Shown: positions 47,807 to 58,516, counted from the first letter of the stretch. The stretch: 64,000 bases of DNA from SG8-30 sp963715485 (GCA_963715485.1 OY970244.1:434001-498000); one strand, 5' to 3'. Notes: a model not told the origin generated them from the letters alone. Numbers and translations are program-made.

Positions 47807-48424
47807 TCAGCGCTTCAGCAGCGGCTCGAGCACTGGCCACACGTTGTCCAGCAGTATCGGCTGCGCCTCGAGGGCCGGGTGAATGCCGTCGTCCTGGAAC
47901 AGGTCCTCGCGCAGCGCGACGCCTTCCAGGAAGAAGGGCACCCAGGGCACCTGTTTCTCGCGCGCGAGGGTCTCGTACACCGCGTAGAACTTTCCGGTGT
48001 ACTGCGGGCCATAGTTGGGCGGCATGCGGATCGCCGCGAGCAGGGCCTCGGCCCCGGCCTTGCGGCTCGCGTCCACCAGCGCCTCGAGGTTGGCGCGCAG
48101 TTCCGCGACCGGCAGCCCGCGCAGGCCGTCGTTGCCGCCGAGCTCGATGATGACGACGGCGGGCCGGTGCTTCGCCAGCGCGCGCGGCAGGCGCTCGAGG
48201 CCTCCGGCCGTGGTCTCCCCGGACACGCTGGCGTTGACCACGGTGTAACCGTAACCTTCGGCGTCCAGCCGCTGCTGCAGCCGGGCAACCCATCCCTGCT
48301 CGACGGGGATGCCGTAGCCGGCCGAGAGCGAGTCGCCGAGCACGAGGATCACCGGCTTGTCCGCCGCGGACGCGGGACCGGACAGGCCGAAGACAGCCAG
48401 AAGAAGGACCAGGATCTTGCGCAT
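47807..48424 (-). CDS. tesA: GDSL lysophospholipase/thioesterase/arylesterase
   Basis: A 205-residue periplasmic SGNH hydrolase. A signal peptide (ILVLLLAVFGLSGPASA) is followed by ILVLGDSLSAGYG (Ser), ASVSGETTAGG (Gly), IELGGNDGLRG (Asn) and DGIHPALEAQ (Asp-His), the complete SGNH set. It is divergent from an ABC exporter gene as in E. coli tesA-ybbA. Its ATG overlaps the exporter ATG head to head within CATG 48422-48425. Confidence 0.93.
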   Translation of the reverse strand: MRKILVLLLAVFGLSGPASAADKPVILVLGDSLSAGYGIPVEQGWVARLQQRLDAEGYGYTVVNASVSGETTAGGLERLPRALAKHRPAVVIIELGGNDGLRGLPVAELRANLEALVDASRKAGAEALLAAIRMPPNYGPQYTGKFYAVYETLAREKQVPWVPFFLEGVALREDLFQDDGIHPALEAQPILLDNVWPVLEPLLKR

Positions 48425-49097
48425 GGAAACGAGGACAGTGCTCGAGGCGAAAAGTTTGTGCAAGGAGGTTAGCAGCCCGGAAGGGACGCTCACCATCCTC
48501 GACGACGTCAGCCTGGCGGTGCGGGCAGGCGAGTCCGTCGCCGTCGTGGGTGCCTCCGGCGCCGGCAAGTCCACGCTGCTGGCGCTGCTCGCGGGGCTCG
48601 ACGAACCAAGCGCCGGGCAGGTCTGGCTCGACGGCGAGGAGCTCTCGGCCCTCGACGAGGACGGCCGCGCGGCGGCGCGCGGACGCCACGTCGGGTTCGT
48701 GTTCCAGTCCTTCCACCTCGTTCCCTCGCTCACCGCGCTGGAGAACGTGATGCTGCCGCTGGAGCTGGCCGGCCATGCGGATGCCCGCGCCGCGGCGAAG
48801 GAGGTCCTCGGCAAGGTGGGCCTGTCCGGGCGCCTCGGTCACTATCCGCGGCAATTGTCGGGCGGGGAGCAGCAGCGCGTGGCGATCGCGCGCGCCTTCG
48901 TGACCAGTCCTACCGTGCTGTTCGCGGACGAGCCTACAGGCAACCTCGACACGACGACGGGCGAGCGCATCGAGCAGCTGCTGTTCGACCTGAACGCGGC
49001 CACCGGCACGACCCTGGTGCTGGTGACGCACGATCGCGACCTGGCGGCGCGCTGCGACCGCGTGATCGAGATCGATGCCGGCCGGCTGGTGGCCTGA
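48423..49097 (+). CDS. ybbA: ABC transporter ATPase, YbbA/LolD type
   Basis: A 224-residue ATPase. The Walker A is GASGAGKST, the signature LSGGEQQRVAIARAF, the Walker B VLFADEPTGNLD, and the switch His is in LVTHD. The MacB/LolD-like subfamily works with FtsX-type permeases; the cognate permease follows at once. ATG 48423 is shared head to head with tesA; GTG 48435 is a possible alternative start. Confidence 0.92.
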   Translation: METRTVLEAKSLCKEVSSPEGTLTILDDVSLAVRAGESVAVVGASGAGKSTLLALLAGLDEPSAGQVWLDGEELSALDEDGRAAARGRHVGFVFQSFHLVPSLTALENVMLPLELAGHADARAAAKEVLGKVGLSGRLGHYPRQLSGGEQQRVAIARAFVTSPTVLFADEPTGNLDTTTGERIEQLLFDLNAATGTTLVLVTHDRDLAARCDRVIEIDAGRLVA

Positions 49098-49098
49098 G

Positions 49099-51586
49099 AT
49101 GAAGGCACTGCGCTTCGCGCTGGTGGCCCTGTCGCGCGACTGGCGCTCGGGCGAGCTGGCCGTGCTGCTCGCGGCGCTGGTCATCGCGGTCGCGGCCCTC
49201 ACCGGCGTCGGCTTCTTCACCGACCGTGTCGGCCAGGCCGTGGGCCAGCAGGCCGCGGAGGTGATCGCGGCCGACCTCAGGCTGCAGGCCAGCAACCCGC
49301 CAGCGGACGACTATGTAGAGGCCGCGCGCTCGCGGGGACTGGTCACCGCGCGCACGCTCAGCTTTCCTACCGTGGTGTTCTTCGGCGAGGCCTCCACCCT
49401 GGCCGCCATCCGGGCCGTCAGCGAAGGCTACCCGCTGCGCGGGCGCGTGAAGGTGGCCGATGAGCCCTTCGGTCCGGCGCAGGAAACGACGGACATTCCC
49501 GCCCGGGGCGAGGTGTGGTTCGACTCCCGCCTGCTGGCGCGCCTCGGCGCGCAGGTGGGCGATACCGTCAGCATCGGTGCATCCAGCTTCCGCGTGACGC
49601 GCGTGCTGGCCTACCGCCCCGACCAGGGCTCGGCCTTCGTGGACCTCGCGGCCTCGCTGCTGATGAACCTGGAGGACATGCCGGCCACGGAGCTGATCCA
49701 GCCGGGCAGCCGCGCGACGCACTCGATCCTGTTCGCCGGGCCGCCCGCGGCGGTGCGCGCGTTCAAGGCGGAGCTGGAGGCGACCAAGCAGCCGGCAGAG
49801 CGACTCGTCGACGTCGCCGAGGCCAGCCCGCAGATCCAGTCCTCGATGGAGCGCGCAGGACGCTTCCTGAACCTCTCCGCGCTGGTCACCGTGCTGCTCG
49901 CGGCGGTGGCCGTGGCCATGGCGGCGCGCCGCTACGTGCGCCGCCACCTCGACAATGTCGCGCTGATGAAGTGCATGGGCGCCTCGCAGGGCTTCGTGCT
50001 GCGCGTCACCGCCATCGAGCTGGCGCTGCTGGCCCTGCTCGCGGCCGCCGTCGGCGCGGCGCTCGGCTTTGCTGCGCAGCAGGGGCTCGCGCTGCTGCTG
50101 CAGGGCCTGGTCCGCGGCGACTTGCCGCCGCCGACCTGGTCGCCCGTCTGGCTGGGTCTCGCGACCGCGGTGACCATCCTGGTCGGGTTCGCGCTGCCGC
50201 CGATGCTGCAGCTGAAGCGCGTGCCGCCGGCGCGCGTGCTGCGCCGGAACCTCGAGCCGCCGCCGCTGCAGGTTCGCCGCGCCCTACCTGGTCGCGGTGG
50301 GGGCGCTGCTCGCGATGCTGTTCTGGCTGGTGCGCGACGCGAAACTGGTCAGCTACGTCGCCGTCGGCACCGCAGCGACGCTGGCGCTGCTGCTGGGGGC
50401 CGGCTGGCTGCTGGTGCGCCTGGCCGGGCGGCTGCGCGGCGGGGTCGGCGTGGCCTGGCGCTACGGCGTGGCCAACCTGTCGCGGCGCGGGCGCGAGAGC
50501 ATCGTCCAGGTGGTGGCCTTCGGCCTCGGGCTGATGGTGTTGCTGCTGCTCGGCATCGTGCGCCAGGACCTGCTCGACACCTGGAAGGCCAGCCTGCCGG
50601 AGGACACGCCGAACCACTTCCTCATCAACATCCGCTCCGACCAGGTGGACGACTTCAAGCGCTTCTTCACCGAGCGCGGCATGCAGGAGCCGGCGCTGTT
50701 CCCGATGATCCGCGCGCGCATGACGGCGCTGAACGGCACGCCGATCGCCGAGCTGCCGCTGGAAGGCGACCGCGCCAGGGGGTTTGCGGAGCGCGAGCAG
50801 AACCTCAGCTGGACGGCCGACCTGCAGGAGGACAACACCCTCGTCGCCGGCCGCTGGTGGACCGAGGCGGACCGTGGCCGCAACCTGGTGTCGGTGTCGA
50901 CCGACTACGCCGAGGAGCTGAAGCTCGAGGTCGGCGACATGCTGTCCTTCGACGTGGCCGGCGAGCCGCTGGAGGCGGAGATCGCCAGCCTGCGCGAGGT
51001 GCAGTGGGACACCTTCCGGCCGAACTTCTTCCTGGTGTTCTCGCCGGGAACGCTGGATGGCATGGTGGGCACCTGGCTGACCGCGCTGAAGCTTGACGAG
51101 GGGGGCAAGCGATCCCTGGTCGAGCTCGTGCGGGAGTTTCCCAGCGTGTCCATCTTCGATGTCGAGGCGATCCTCGCGCAGGTCCGGCAGGTCGGCGACC
51201 AGGCGTCCCGCGCCGTGCAGTACGTGTTCCTGTTCACCCTGCTGGCGGGCATCACGGTGCTGCTGGCGGCCGTGCAGTCCACCCGCGACGAGCGGGCCTA
51301 CGAGAGTGCGATGCTCAGGACGCTCGGGGCGAGCCGGCGCGTGGTGCTCGCGGGCGTGGCGACGGAGTTCGCGGCACTGGGCGTGCTGGCCGGGCTGCTG
51401 GCGGCGATCGGCGCGACGGCCGGCGGCTGGTTCCTGGCGACCGAGCTGTTCAACCTGGAGTACCACTTCGACCCGACGGTCTGGCTGGTCGGCATCGTCC
51501 TCGGCCTGGTGATCGTCGGCGGCGCCGGGACGCTGGCCGCCCGCTCGGTGGTGAACCAGCCGCCGATCACCACGCTCCGCGCATAG
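49099..51586 (+). CDS. ybbP: FtsX-like ABC permease, YbbP type (frameshifted near 50278)
   Basis: A large permease of about 830 residues. One N-terminal helix (LAVLLAALVIAVAALTGVGF), a periplasmic domain, then FtsX helices (AGRFLNLSALVTVLLAAVAV) extend to RVLRRNLEPPPLQVRR. One indel near 50278 shifts the frame to VGALLAMLFWLVRDAKLVSY and the second half, which ends in another FtsX domain. With YbbA it forms a putative lipid or lipoprotein-linked mechanotransmission exporter; E. coli YbbAP substrate is not defined. The stop TAG directly abuts the palindromic repeat. Confidence 0.87.
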
Positions 51587-51667
51587 GGGACATTCCTATT
51601 TTCCTTTTCCTCGCAAAGTGCTGATGCAGAAAGGACTTTGCGGAAAAAGGAAAATAGGAATGTCCCC
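51586..51667. repeat. 82-bp palindromic (REP/MITE-like) element
   Basis: The ends are GGGGACATTCCTATTTTCC and its reverse complement GGAAAATAGGAATGTCCCC, with inner complementary segments CGCAAAGT and ACTTTGCG and a loop of about 15 bases. Stem length is about 33 bp with few mismatches. It is AT-rich inside a GC-rich genome, so probably mobile. It begins at the last base of the permease stop and supplies the ATG (51660-51662) of the next gene. Confidence 0.85.
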
Positions 51668-52434
51668 AGAACACGCCATCGTTCGTCCGCCGCCGCCGTC
51701 CTTCGCCGGCGGGCTGACCACCGCGGCCGACGGGCCGCCGGACCTCGACCTTGCCCTGGCGCAGCACCGGGCCTACTGCGAGGCGCTGGCTGCGCTGCGG
51801 CCTGCAGGTCACGGCGCTGCCGGCCGCTGCGGAGCACCCCGACAGCTGCTTCGTGGAGGACACGGCGATCGTCACTGCGCGCGGCGCGATACTCACGCGC
51901 CCCGGCGCGGCCAGCCGGCAGGGCGAAGTCGCGGCGATCGAGCCGGCGCTGCGCGAGCGCTTCCCGGACCTCGCGCGTATCGAGCCCCCGGGCACGGTGG
52001 ACGGCGGCGATGTCTGCGAGGCCGACGGCCGCTTCCTCATCGGCGTCTCGGCGCGCACCAACGAGGCCGGCGCGCGGCAGCTGTCGGTCATCCTCGAAGG
52101 CTGGGGCTACCGCACGAGCCTCGTGGACATTCGCGGATACCCGCCCCTGCTGCACCTGAAGAGCGGCCTGGGCTACCTGGGCGACGGGCGCATGGTGATC
52201 ACGCGCGACCTGGCTGGCTGCGCCGCGCTGGAGGCGTACGAGACGATCGAGGTTTCCCCGGCTGAGCACTACGCCGCGAACTGCGTCGCGATCAACGGGC
52301 GCGTGCTGGTCGCTGCCGGCTATCCCGTCCTGGCCGCGACACTGGCGCGACACGGACACGACATCCTGCCGCTGGAGATGTCCGAGTTCCGGAAGATGGA
52401 CGGCGGCCTCAGCTGCCTGTCATTGCGGTTCTGA
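51660..52434 (+). CDS. dimethylarginine dimethylaminohydrolase (DDAH) family protein (frameshifted near 51800)
   Basis: The N-terminus from ATG 51660 reads HAIVRPPPPSFAGGLTTAA and ALAQHRAYCEALA, then one indel near 51800 shifts to CGLQVTALPAAAEHPDSCFV. Guanidine-modifying features are EDTAIVT, GTVDGGDVCEADGRF (substrate loop), LHLKSGLGYLGDG (catalytic His) and the C-terminal GGLSCLSLRF (catalytic Cys). It hydrolyses methylarginines to citrulline and methylamines. The reconstructed length is 257. The start codon lies inside the palindromic repeat. Confidence 0.85.
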
Positions 52435-52473
52435 TCCGCGCGAGTACGCGCTCCTCGCAGGCGAGTGGAGGGT

Positions 52474-52995
52474 TCAGCGCGCCACGCGCAGCCGCGCACG
52501 ACCGAAAGGTTCGGTCTCGCCGCGCCAGGTGAAGCCTTCGACCTCGATCGTGTACGCACCCGGTGGCAGCAGCGTGGAGTTCAGCGCGAAGCGGATCTCG
52601 CCGTTGGTGTCGCGCTGCAGGCGATCGAAGTGCATCACGGCCGTGCCGTCGTCGCGGCCGATCGAGACGCGGAACAGCTTGTAGGTGTTGCTGTGCGCAT
52701 CGATGCGCAGCTCCACCCGCTCCGGCGCGCCGCCGCCCAGGCCGACGCCCGATCCCATCTGCAGCCGTACCGTGCGCGCGGTGGACGGCGGCAGCAGGAA
52801 GCCTTCCTGCGCCTGCGCCTCGAGCAGGGCCATGCGCTCGCGGGCGGTACTGGCGCTGCTGCCGAGCCAGAGGGACGCGATGGCAAGCACGACGATCGCG
52901 ACCGCCGCGCCCAGGGCGACACGCCTGTCCTGCCACCACTTCAACGGCAGGCGCACGATCGTCTCGGTGTCGAAATCTGCTTCCAAGTCAGCCAC
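52474..52995 (-). CDS. hypothetical single-pass membrane protein
   Basis: A 173-residue protein: a cytoplasmic N-terminus of about 27 residues, one helix (VALGAAVAIVVLAIASLWLG), then a periplasmic domain rich in beta strands (APERVELRIDAHSNTYKLFR and RFALNSTLLPPGAYTIEVEG). No recognised family. GTG 52995 is the only good start. It is divergent from the DUF4139 gene. Confidence 0.7.
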   Translation of the reverse strand: MADLEADFDTETIVRLPLKWWQDRRVALGAAVAIVVLAIASLWLGSSASTARERMALLEAQAQEGFLLPPSTARTVRLQMGSGVGLGGGAPERVELRIDAHSNTYKLFRVSIGRDDGTAVMHFDRLQRDTNGEIRFALNSTLLPPGAYTIEVEGFTWRGETEPFGRARLRVAR

Positions 52996-53079
52996 CTGCC
53001 CGCGATGGGAACCGGTTGACCCGATTCGCTCCTGTCACGACGTTTATTCTAGGCAGTGAACCCGATAGGAGAGTTCCAC

Positions 53080-54609
53080 ATGCGTCGCATTCCTGGACGA
53101 TCGGTCGCCCTTCTCGCCGGCCTGGCGCTGGGCGTTCCCGGCCCGCAGGCCCAGGCGGAGGCCGCCCGGACGGCGCTGACCGTCTACAGCTCGGCCGCTC
53201 CCGGCGCGATCCCGGCCGACTGGTACCGGCCGCTGCCGGGGCAGGGCACCCCGCAGGCGAGCGCGCTGCCGGGTTTCGCCGTGGTCCGCGTCGATCGTGA
53301 CCTGGCCTTGAAGGAGGGCAGGTCGCAGGTGAAGTTCAGCGACGTCGCGGCGCTGATCGACCCCACCACCGTCACGTTCCAGTCGCTGACCGACCCGTCC
53401 GGCACGCGGGTGCTGGAACAGAACTTCCAGTTCGACCTGGTCAGCACGCAGAAACTGCTGTCGCGCTACGTGGACCAGCGCGTGACGGTGGAGATGCCGC
53501 AGGGCGATGGCGTCAAGCGGGTGGAAGGCACGCTGCTGTCGGCGTGGGACGGGCTGGTGATCCGCGGCGACGACGGCCAGCTGCACGCGCTGCGCCAATG
53601 GAGCGACATCCGCTTCGGCGAGCTGCCGGGCGGGCTGATCACGAAGCCGACACTGGAGTGGGACGTGACCGCATCGAAGGGCGGAACGCACACCGCGCGC
53701 GTCGGCTACCAGACCGGCGGCATCACCTGGTGGGCCGACTACAACCTCGTGTTCACCCCGGGCAAGGACGCCAATTCGGGCACGCTCGACCTTGGCGCGT
53801 GGGTGAGCCTGCTGAACCAGTCCGGTGCGACCTACGAGGACGCGAAGCTGAAGCTCGTCGCCGGCGAGGTCAACCGGGCCCAGCCTGCCGCGCCGCCGCC
53901 CTACGTGAAGAGCGCCATGCGGGCGGTGGCCATGGAGGACGCCGGCTTCGAGGAGAAGGCGTTCTTCGAGTACCACCTGTACACGCTGGGCCGCAACACG
54001 ACCCTCCCGAACAACTCGACCAAGCAGATCGAGCTGTTCGACGCGGCCAAGCGCATCCCGGCGCGCAAGAAGATGATCTACTACGGCGCCCAGGGCTTCG
54101 GCTGGGGCGGCTCGCCCATGGTGGATCGCGAGTTCGGTCCGGCGTCGAACCGGGAAGTGGACGTGTGGCTGGAGTTCAGGAACGAGAAGCAGGCCGGCCT
54201 CGGCATGCCGCTGCCAGCCGGGCGCATCCGCGTCTCACAACTCGACCCGGCCGACGGCAGCCTGGAGTTCATCGGCGAGGACGCCATCGAGCACACGCCG
54301 AAGGACGAGGAGGTGCGCGTGAAGCTCGGCGTGGCCTTCGACGTGGTGGGCGAGCGGCGCCAGGTCGACTTCTCGGTGGACAGCCGGGCGCGGGTGATGG
54401 AGGAGGCGTTCGAGATCAAGGTCCGCAACCACAAGGACCAGCCTGTCGAGGTCATCGTGCGCGAGAACCTCTACCGCTGGAGCAACTGGCGCGTGCTGTC
54501 GAGTTCCACGAACCACGAGAAGCTGGACGCGCGCACCGTCGAGTTCCCGGTCAAGGTGCCGAAGGATGGCGAGGCGGTGATCACCTACCGGGTGCGCTAC
54601 AGCTGGTGA
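53080..54609 (+). CDS. exported DUF4139-family protein
   Basis: A 509-residue protein with a signal peptide (ALLAGLALGVPGPQAQA). Elements of the DUF4139 mucoidy-inhibitor-like family are LTVYSS, VKFSDVAALIDPTTVTFQSL, TWWADYNLVFTP and, at the end, VIVRENLYRWSNWRVLSSS. The bulk is beta-rich and extracytoplasmic. AGGAGAG at 53067-53073, 6 bases before ATG 53080, decides the start over GTG 53056. Function unknown. Confidence 0.85.
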   Translation: MRRIPGRSVALLAGLALGVPGPQAQAEAARTALTVYSSAAPGAIPADWYRPLPGQGTPQASALPGFAVVRVDRDLALKEGRSQVKFSDVAALIDPTTVTFQSLTDPSGTRVLEQNFQFDLVSTQKLLSRYVDQRVTVEMPQGDGVKRVEGTLLSAWDGLVIRGDDGQLHALRQWSDIRFGELPGGLITKPTLEWDVTASKGGTHTARVGYQTGGITWWADYNLVFTPGKDANSGTLDLGAWVSLLNQSGATYEDAKLKLVAGEVNRAQPAAPPPYVKSAMRAVAMEDAGFEEKAFFEYHLYTLGRNTTLPNNSTKQIELFDAAKRIPARKKMIYYGAQGFGWGGSPMVDREFGPASNREVDVWLEFRNEKQAGLGMPLPAGRIRVSQLDPADGSLEFIGEDAIEHTPKDEEVRVKLGVAFDVVGERRQVDFSVDSRARVMEEAFEIKVRNHKDQPVEVIVRENLYRWSNWRVLSSSTNHEKLDARTVEFPVKVPKDGEAVITYRVRYSW

Positions 54610-54620
54610 GTTGGCGTGGC

Positions 54621-55701
54621 TCAGGCATCACGTCGGGCCTGATCCCTCTCGCGTCGCCACTGCGCCGGCGAGACGCCGGCCCAGCGGCGGAACGCGCGGG
54701 TGAAGGCGGTCGCGTCTGAGTATCCCAGGACGTCTGCGACCCGGAAAACGGGCCTGTCGCTGCTTTCCAGCAGCTGGCAGGCCGCCTCGAGGCGAACGTC
54801 CTCGCGGATACGGCGAAAGCTGGTGCCCTCGGCGGCCAGTCGCCTGTTCAGCGTGCGCTCGTGCATGCCGAGCCGGCCTGCGACGATCGCCAGGGAGCAG
54901 GGCGGCGAACCCAGCAGCGGCCTGATCACCCGCCGCGCCTGGAGGGCGAGCGTGTCCCGGGTGCGGTCGTGCTGTTCCCCCGCGCGTTCCTTCATCAGCC
55001 GGTGCAGCAGCGGGTCGGCGCTGATGAGTGGTTGCGTCAGCCACTTCGACGGGAAGACCACCGCATTCTGGTCGGCTTCGAACCGGGGCATGACACCGAA
55101 GACCTTACGGTAAGGTTCGGCGTCCACGGGCCGCGCGCGCGTGAGTTCCACGGCCGACGGCACCCACTCCGCGCCGCATAGACCGCGCAGGATGTTGTAC
55201 ATGATGGCGGTGGCCGCATCGAGGATCTGCTCGGCACCTTCGATCCTGTCGACGAGGATGGCGTAACCGAGGCTGGCGAACGCACCCTCCACCGAGAAGG
55301 TGGCTACGGCACCTGCATCGTGCACGTGCAGGTAACGGGTCAACTCCTTCAGGGCCGTCTGGACGTCCGGGGCGCTCTGGGCAAGGTATCCGACCGTGCC
55401 GAGGACCAAAATTCCCGAGCGCTGCCCGGCCAGCAGGCCGAAGTGCGGGCAGGCCGTCTGCTCGGCGCTTTGGTCGAAGTATTGCCCCCGCAGTCGCGAA
55501 CGGGATGACGTTTTCCGGGTCGCCAAAGTAAGCCGTAGTCAGGCCCAACCCGGCCAGCAATCCGGTGGCATCGACGCCGGCGGCTTCCAGCATCGAGGGG
55601 ACGGCCATCAACGGCGCGACACGAAGCAGGCCCGGCGAAACCGCGCTGTGCCGACCGCCTGGTCTGGCGCGGCCATTCGGTCCGGGTGAGCTGTCGGACA
55701 T
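54621..55701 (-). CDS. AraC-family regulator with arabinose-binding-like N-domain (frameshifted near 55500)
   Basis: The N-terminus from ATG 55701 (LRVAPLMAVPSMLEAAGVDA, FGDPENVIPFAT) shifts frame near 55500 into QTACPHFGLLAGQRSGILVL. The C-terminal AraC DNA-binding domain is intact: HERTLNRRLAAEGTSFRRIR (first helix-turn-helix) and VADVLGYSDATAFTRAFRRW (second). Members of this OruR/ArgR-like class often control catabolic operons. Length is about 360. Divergent from the glycine-zipper gene. Confidence 0.83.
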
Positions 55702-55825
55702 CGTCTCTCCACAAGGCGACTGTCGCAAAGTGTCAGCCTGGCGTCGCGTTGGGTCAAGCTGAATGCGGGTGGCTATGCAAGACTGCTGACGTGCCGCCGC
55801 GCAGGCGGCAATACCGGAGCAACCG

Positions 55826-56429
55826 ATGGAAACCGCATCCAGACGAGGAATCCTCATGCTGTCCGCGACAGCGCTCTGCGTGTCAGGCATGGCCCTGGCG
55901 CAGCAGCCGTCACCCGCAGCAGCGCCGGCGGCGACGCAGTCGCTGTCGAAGTCCCTCGGCGTGGTCGTCTTTCCCGCCAAGGGGCAGACCGCCGAGCAGC
56001 AATCGCAGGACGAGGGCGCGTGCTACGCCTGGGCGCGAACGGATTCGGGCGTTGATCCGATGGCGCCCGCGACGGCCCAGCCCGCACCGGCGCAGCCGGC
56101 AGCCCAGGAGCCGGAGAAGCCAGGCCCGGCAGGGTGGGGCGCTCCGGGGCGCCGCGCGCGGTGCCGCCGCGGGCGCGGTGATCGGGGAGGTTGCCGACGG
56201 CACCACGGCCGAAAATGCGGCCGCGGTGGGTGCCACCGCCGGCGCGATGCGCGGCGCCCGCAAGCAACGCGAGGCGGCGACGCAGCAGGCCGCTGCCTCC
56301 CAGCAGCAGGCGGCGCAGCAACAGGCCGCGGCCCAGCAGCAGACCGCGACCGCCCAGCAGCAGCAGCTGCAGACATTCAACAAGGGCTTCTCCGCCTGCA
56401 TGCAGTCGAAGGGCTATACCGTCAACTGA
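55826..56429 (+). CDS. exported glycine-zipper protein (frameshifted near 56140)
   Basis: The signal peptide is LMLSATALCVSGMALAQ. The N-terminal domain has KSLGVVVFPAKGQTAEQQSQ and ACYAWARTDSG. One indel near 56140 shifts to ALRGAARGAAAGAVIGEVAD, a glycine-zipper stretch that may insert into membranes, followed by a Gln-rich coil (AAQQQAAAQQQTATAQQQQ) and FSACMQSKGYTVN. The length is about 200. Similar proteins are common in gammaproteobacteria; function unknown. ATG 55826 has GGAGC upstream. Confidence 0.75.
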
Positions 56430-56448
56430 GTCCGGGCGGGAACAGGCA

Positions 56449-56532
56449 ATGAACGACGCGGGCAGGGCCTCCTTACTCGGCTATAGCTGGCCACTCGCCC
56501 ACCGCTACATCGACATGGACTACAGCTTCTAG
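56449..56532 (+). CDS. possible 27-residue leader ORF before the DUF3604 gene
   Basis: An ORF of 27 codons (MNDAGRASLLGYSWPLAHRY and seven more residues). Its TAG stop overlaps the AGGAGG ribosome-binding site of the downstream gene (TAGGAGGG at 56530-56537), which could couple translation. The upstream ribosome-binding site is weak. No family. Confidence 0.3.
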   Translation: MNDAGRASLLGYSWPLAHRYIDMDYSF

Positions 56533-56545
56533 GAGGGAACGGGAT

Positions 56546-58516
56546 ATGACCGACGTCATTCGTCACCTGCACTCGCGCAGGACGCCAGGACTGGCACTAC
56601 TTGCCTGCGTATCGGCCGCATTGTGCGTGGCGCCAGCGGTCATGGCCGATGGCGACGCGGGCCAGCTGACGAAGGAAAGGGCCGAAGCGATCTTCCCCGC
56701 CAAGGCACCTTACTCGCCTTACTCCGGACGCAACTACCCAACGCGCCCACTGTTTGGCGACACGCACCTGCACACGTCGTTCTCGATGGACGCTGGCGCC
56801 GCGGGCGCGCGACTCACGCCGGACGACGCGTATCGCTTCGCCAAGGGCGAGCAGGTCATGGCGTCCAGCGGGCAGCCGGTCGAAGCTGTCGCGTCCCCTC
56901 GATTTCCTCGTGGTGGCCGATCACTCGGACGGCTTCGGCTTCTTCCCGCAGCTGATGAGCGGCGACCCGACGCTGCTGGCCACTGAGCAGGGTCGGCGCT
57001 GGTATGACCAGATCAACGGCGGCCAGGCTGCCACGGCCGCGCTGGACATCATCCAGAGCTTCAGCCAGAACAACTGCCGAAGGGCTTCCCGGTGCCCGGC
57101 ACGCCGGCCTATCGCTCGGCATGGGAGAAGCGTCATCAAGGCGGCGGAGACGCACAACGACCCGGGCGGTTCACCGCCTTCATCGGCTTCGAGTGGACCT
57201 CGAACACCGGCGGCAACAACCAGCACCGCAATGTCATCTTCCGCGGCGACGGCGTCGATGGCACGTCGCGTGGAACCCTACACGACGCTCCCGCCGCTGG
57301 GCAGCGACAACCCGGTCGACCTGTGGAAGTGGATGGAGATGGCGCAGGAGAAGAGCGGCAGCGACGCTGCTGGCCATCGCCCACAACGGCAACCTCAGCA
57401 ACGGCGCGATGTTCCCGATCGTCGAGACCTATCGGCAGGAAGATCGACAAGGCCTACGTCGAGACCCGCGCGCCGCTGGGAGCGCCTCTACGAGGTCACG
57501 CAGATGAAGGGCGACGGGGAGACCCACCCCTTCCTGTCGCCGAACGACGAGTTCGCCGACTTCGAGCGCTGGGACAAGGCCAACCTCGCGGTGCTCGTCA
57601 AGCAGCGAGGACCGATGTTCGCGGGCGAGTACGCGCGTGCGGCCTGAAGAACGGCCTCTGGCTCGAAAGCAAGTTCGGCACGAACCCCTACAAGTTCGGG
57701 ATGATCGGCAGCACCGATGCCCACACCGGCCTTGCCAGGGCTGGAGGAGGACAATTTCTTCGGCAAGGTATCGGTCGCAGAACCCAGCGCCGAGCGCCTG
57801 CATGCCACGTTCGTGGATGCGACCGAAGATCGGCGTGCGGATCATGGACTGGGAGGTGTCTGCCTCGGGCTACGCGGCGGTCTGGGCGACCGAGAACACC
57901 CGCGAGGCCATCTTCGACGCCATGCAGCGCCGCGAGACCTACGCCACGACTGGCACGCGCGTGATGGTGCGCTTCTTCGGAGGCTGGGACTTCGCGCCGC
58001 AGCGATGCCGCCAACCGCATGCCGGCAGCGATCGGGTACTCGAAGGGGGTGCCGATGGGCGGCGAGCTGAACACCGCGCCCAAGGGAAAGGCACCCACGT
58101 TCCTGGTCGCGGCACTCAAGGATCCGATCGGCGCCAACCTCGACCGCATCCAGGTGATCAAGGGCTGGATGGATGCCCAGGGCAAGTTGCACGAGAAGGT
58201 GTACGACGTCGTGTGGGGCGACGCAGACCAGCGCAAGGCCGGCGCGGACGGCAAGCTGCCGCCCGTCGGCAACACCGTCGATGTCGCCAGGGCCACCTGG
58301 ACGAACACGATCGGCGATCCTGAGCTGATCACCGTGTGGAAGGATCCCGACTTCGACCCGAAGCAGTCCGCGTTCTACTACGCGCGCGTCATCGAGATCC
58401 CGACGCCGCGGTGGACCGCCTACGACGCGAAGTACTTCGGTACGGAGCCGCTACCGGGCACACGGATGACACTGCAGGAGCGGGCCTACACGTCGCCGAT
58501 CTGGTACACGCCCTGA
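56546..58516 (+). pseudogene. DUF3604 protein, paralogue 1 (multiple frameshifts)
   Basis: From ATG 56546 (AGGAGGG upstream): signal peptide LALLACVSAALCVAPAVMA, then FGDTHLHTSFSMDAG (HxH motif), RPLDFLVVADHSDGFGFF, FTAFIGFEWTSNTGGNNQHR, IAHNGNLSNGAMF, KFGMIGSTDAHTGL and an intact last part from 58019 (VAALKDPIGANLDRIQVIKG to IPTPRWTAYDAKYFG). At least eight single-base shifts separate these pieces. Paralogue 2 aligns almost end to end, so the gene was about 655 residues. The motifs are preserved, which argues for sequence errors or very recent inactivation. Its 3' end overlaps the antisense LysR gene by 31 bp. Confidence 0.82.
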
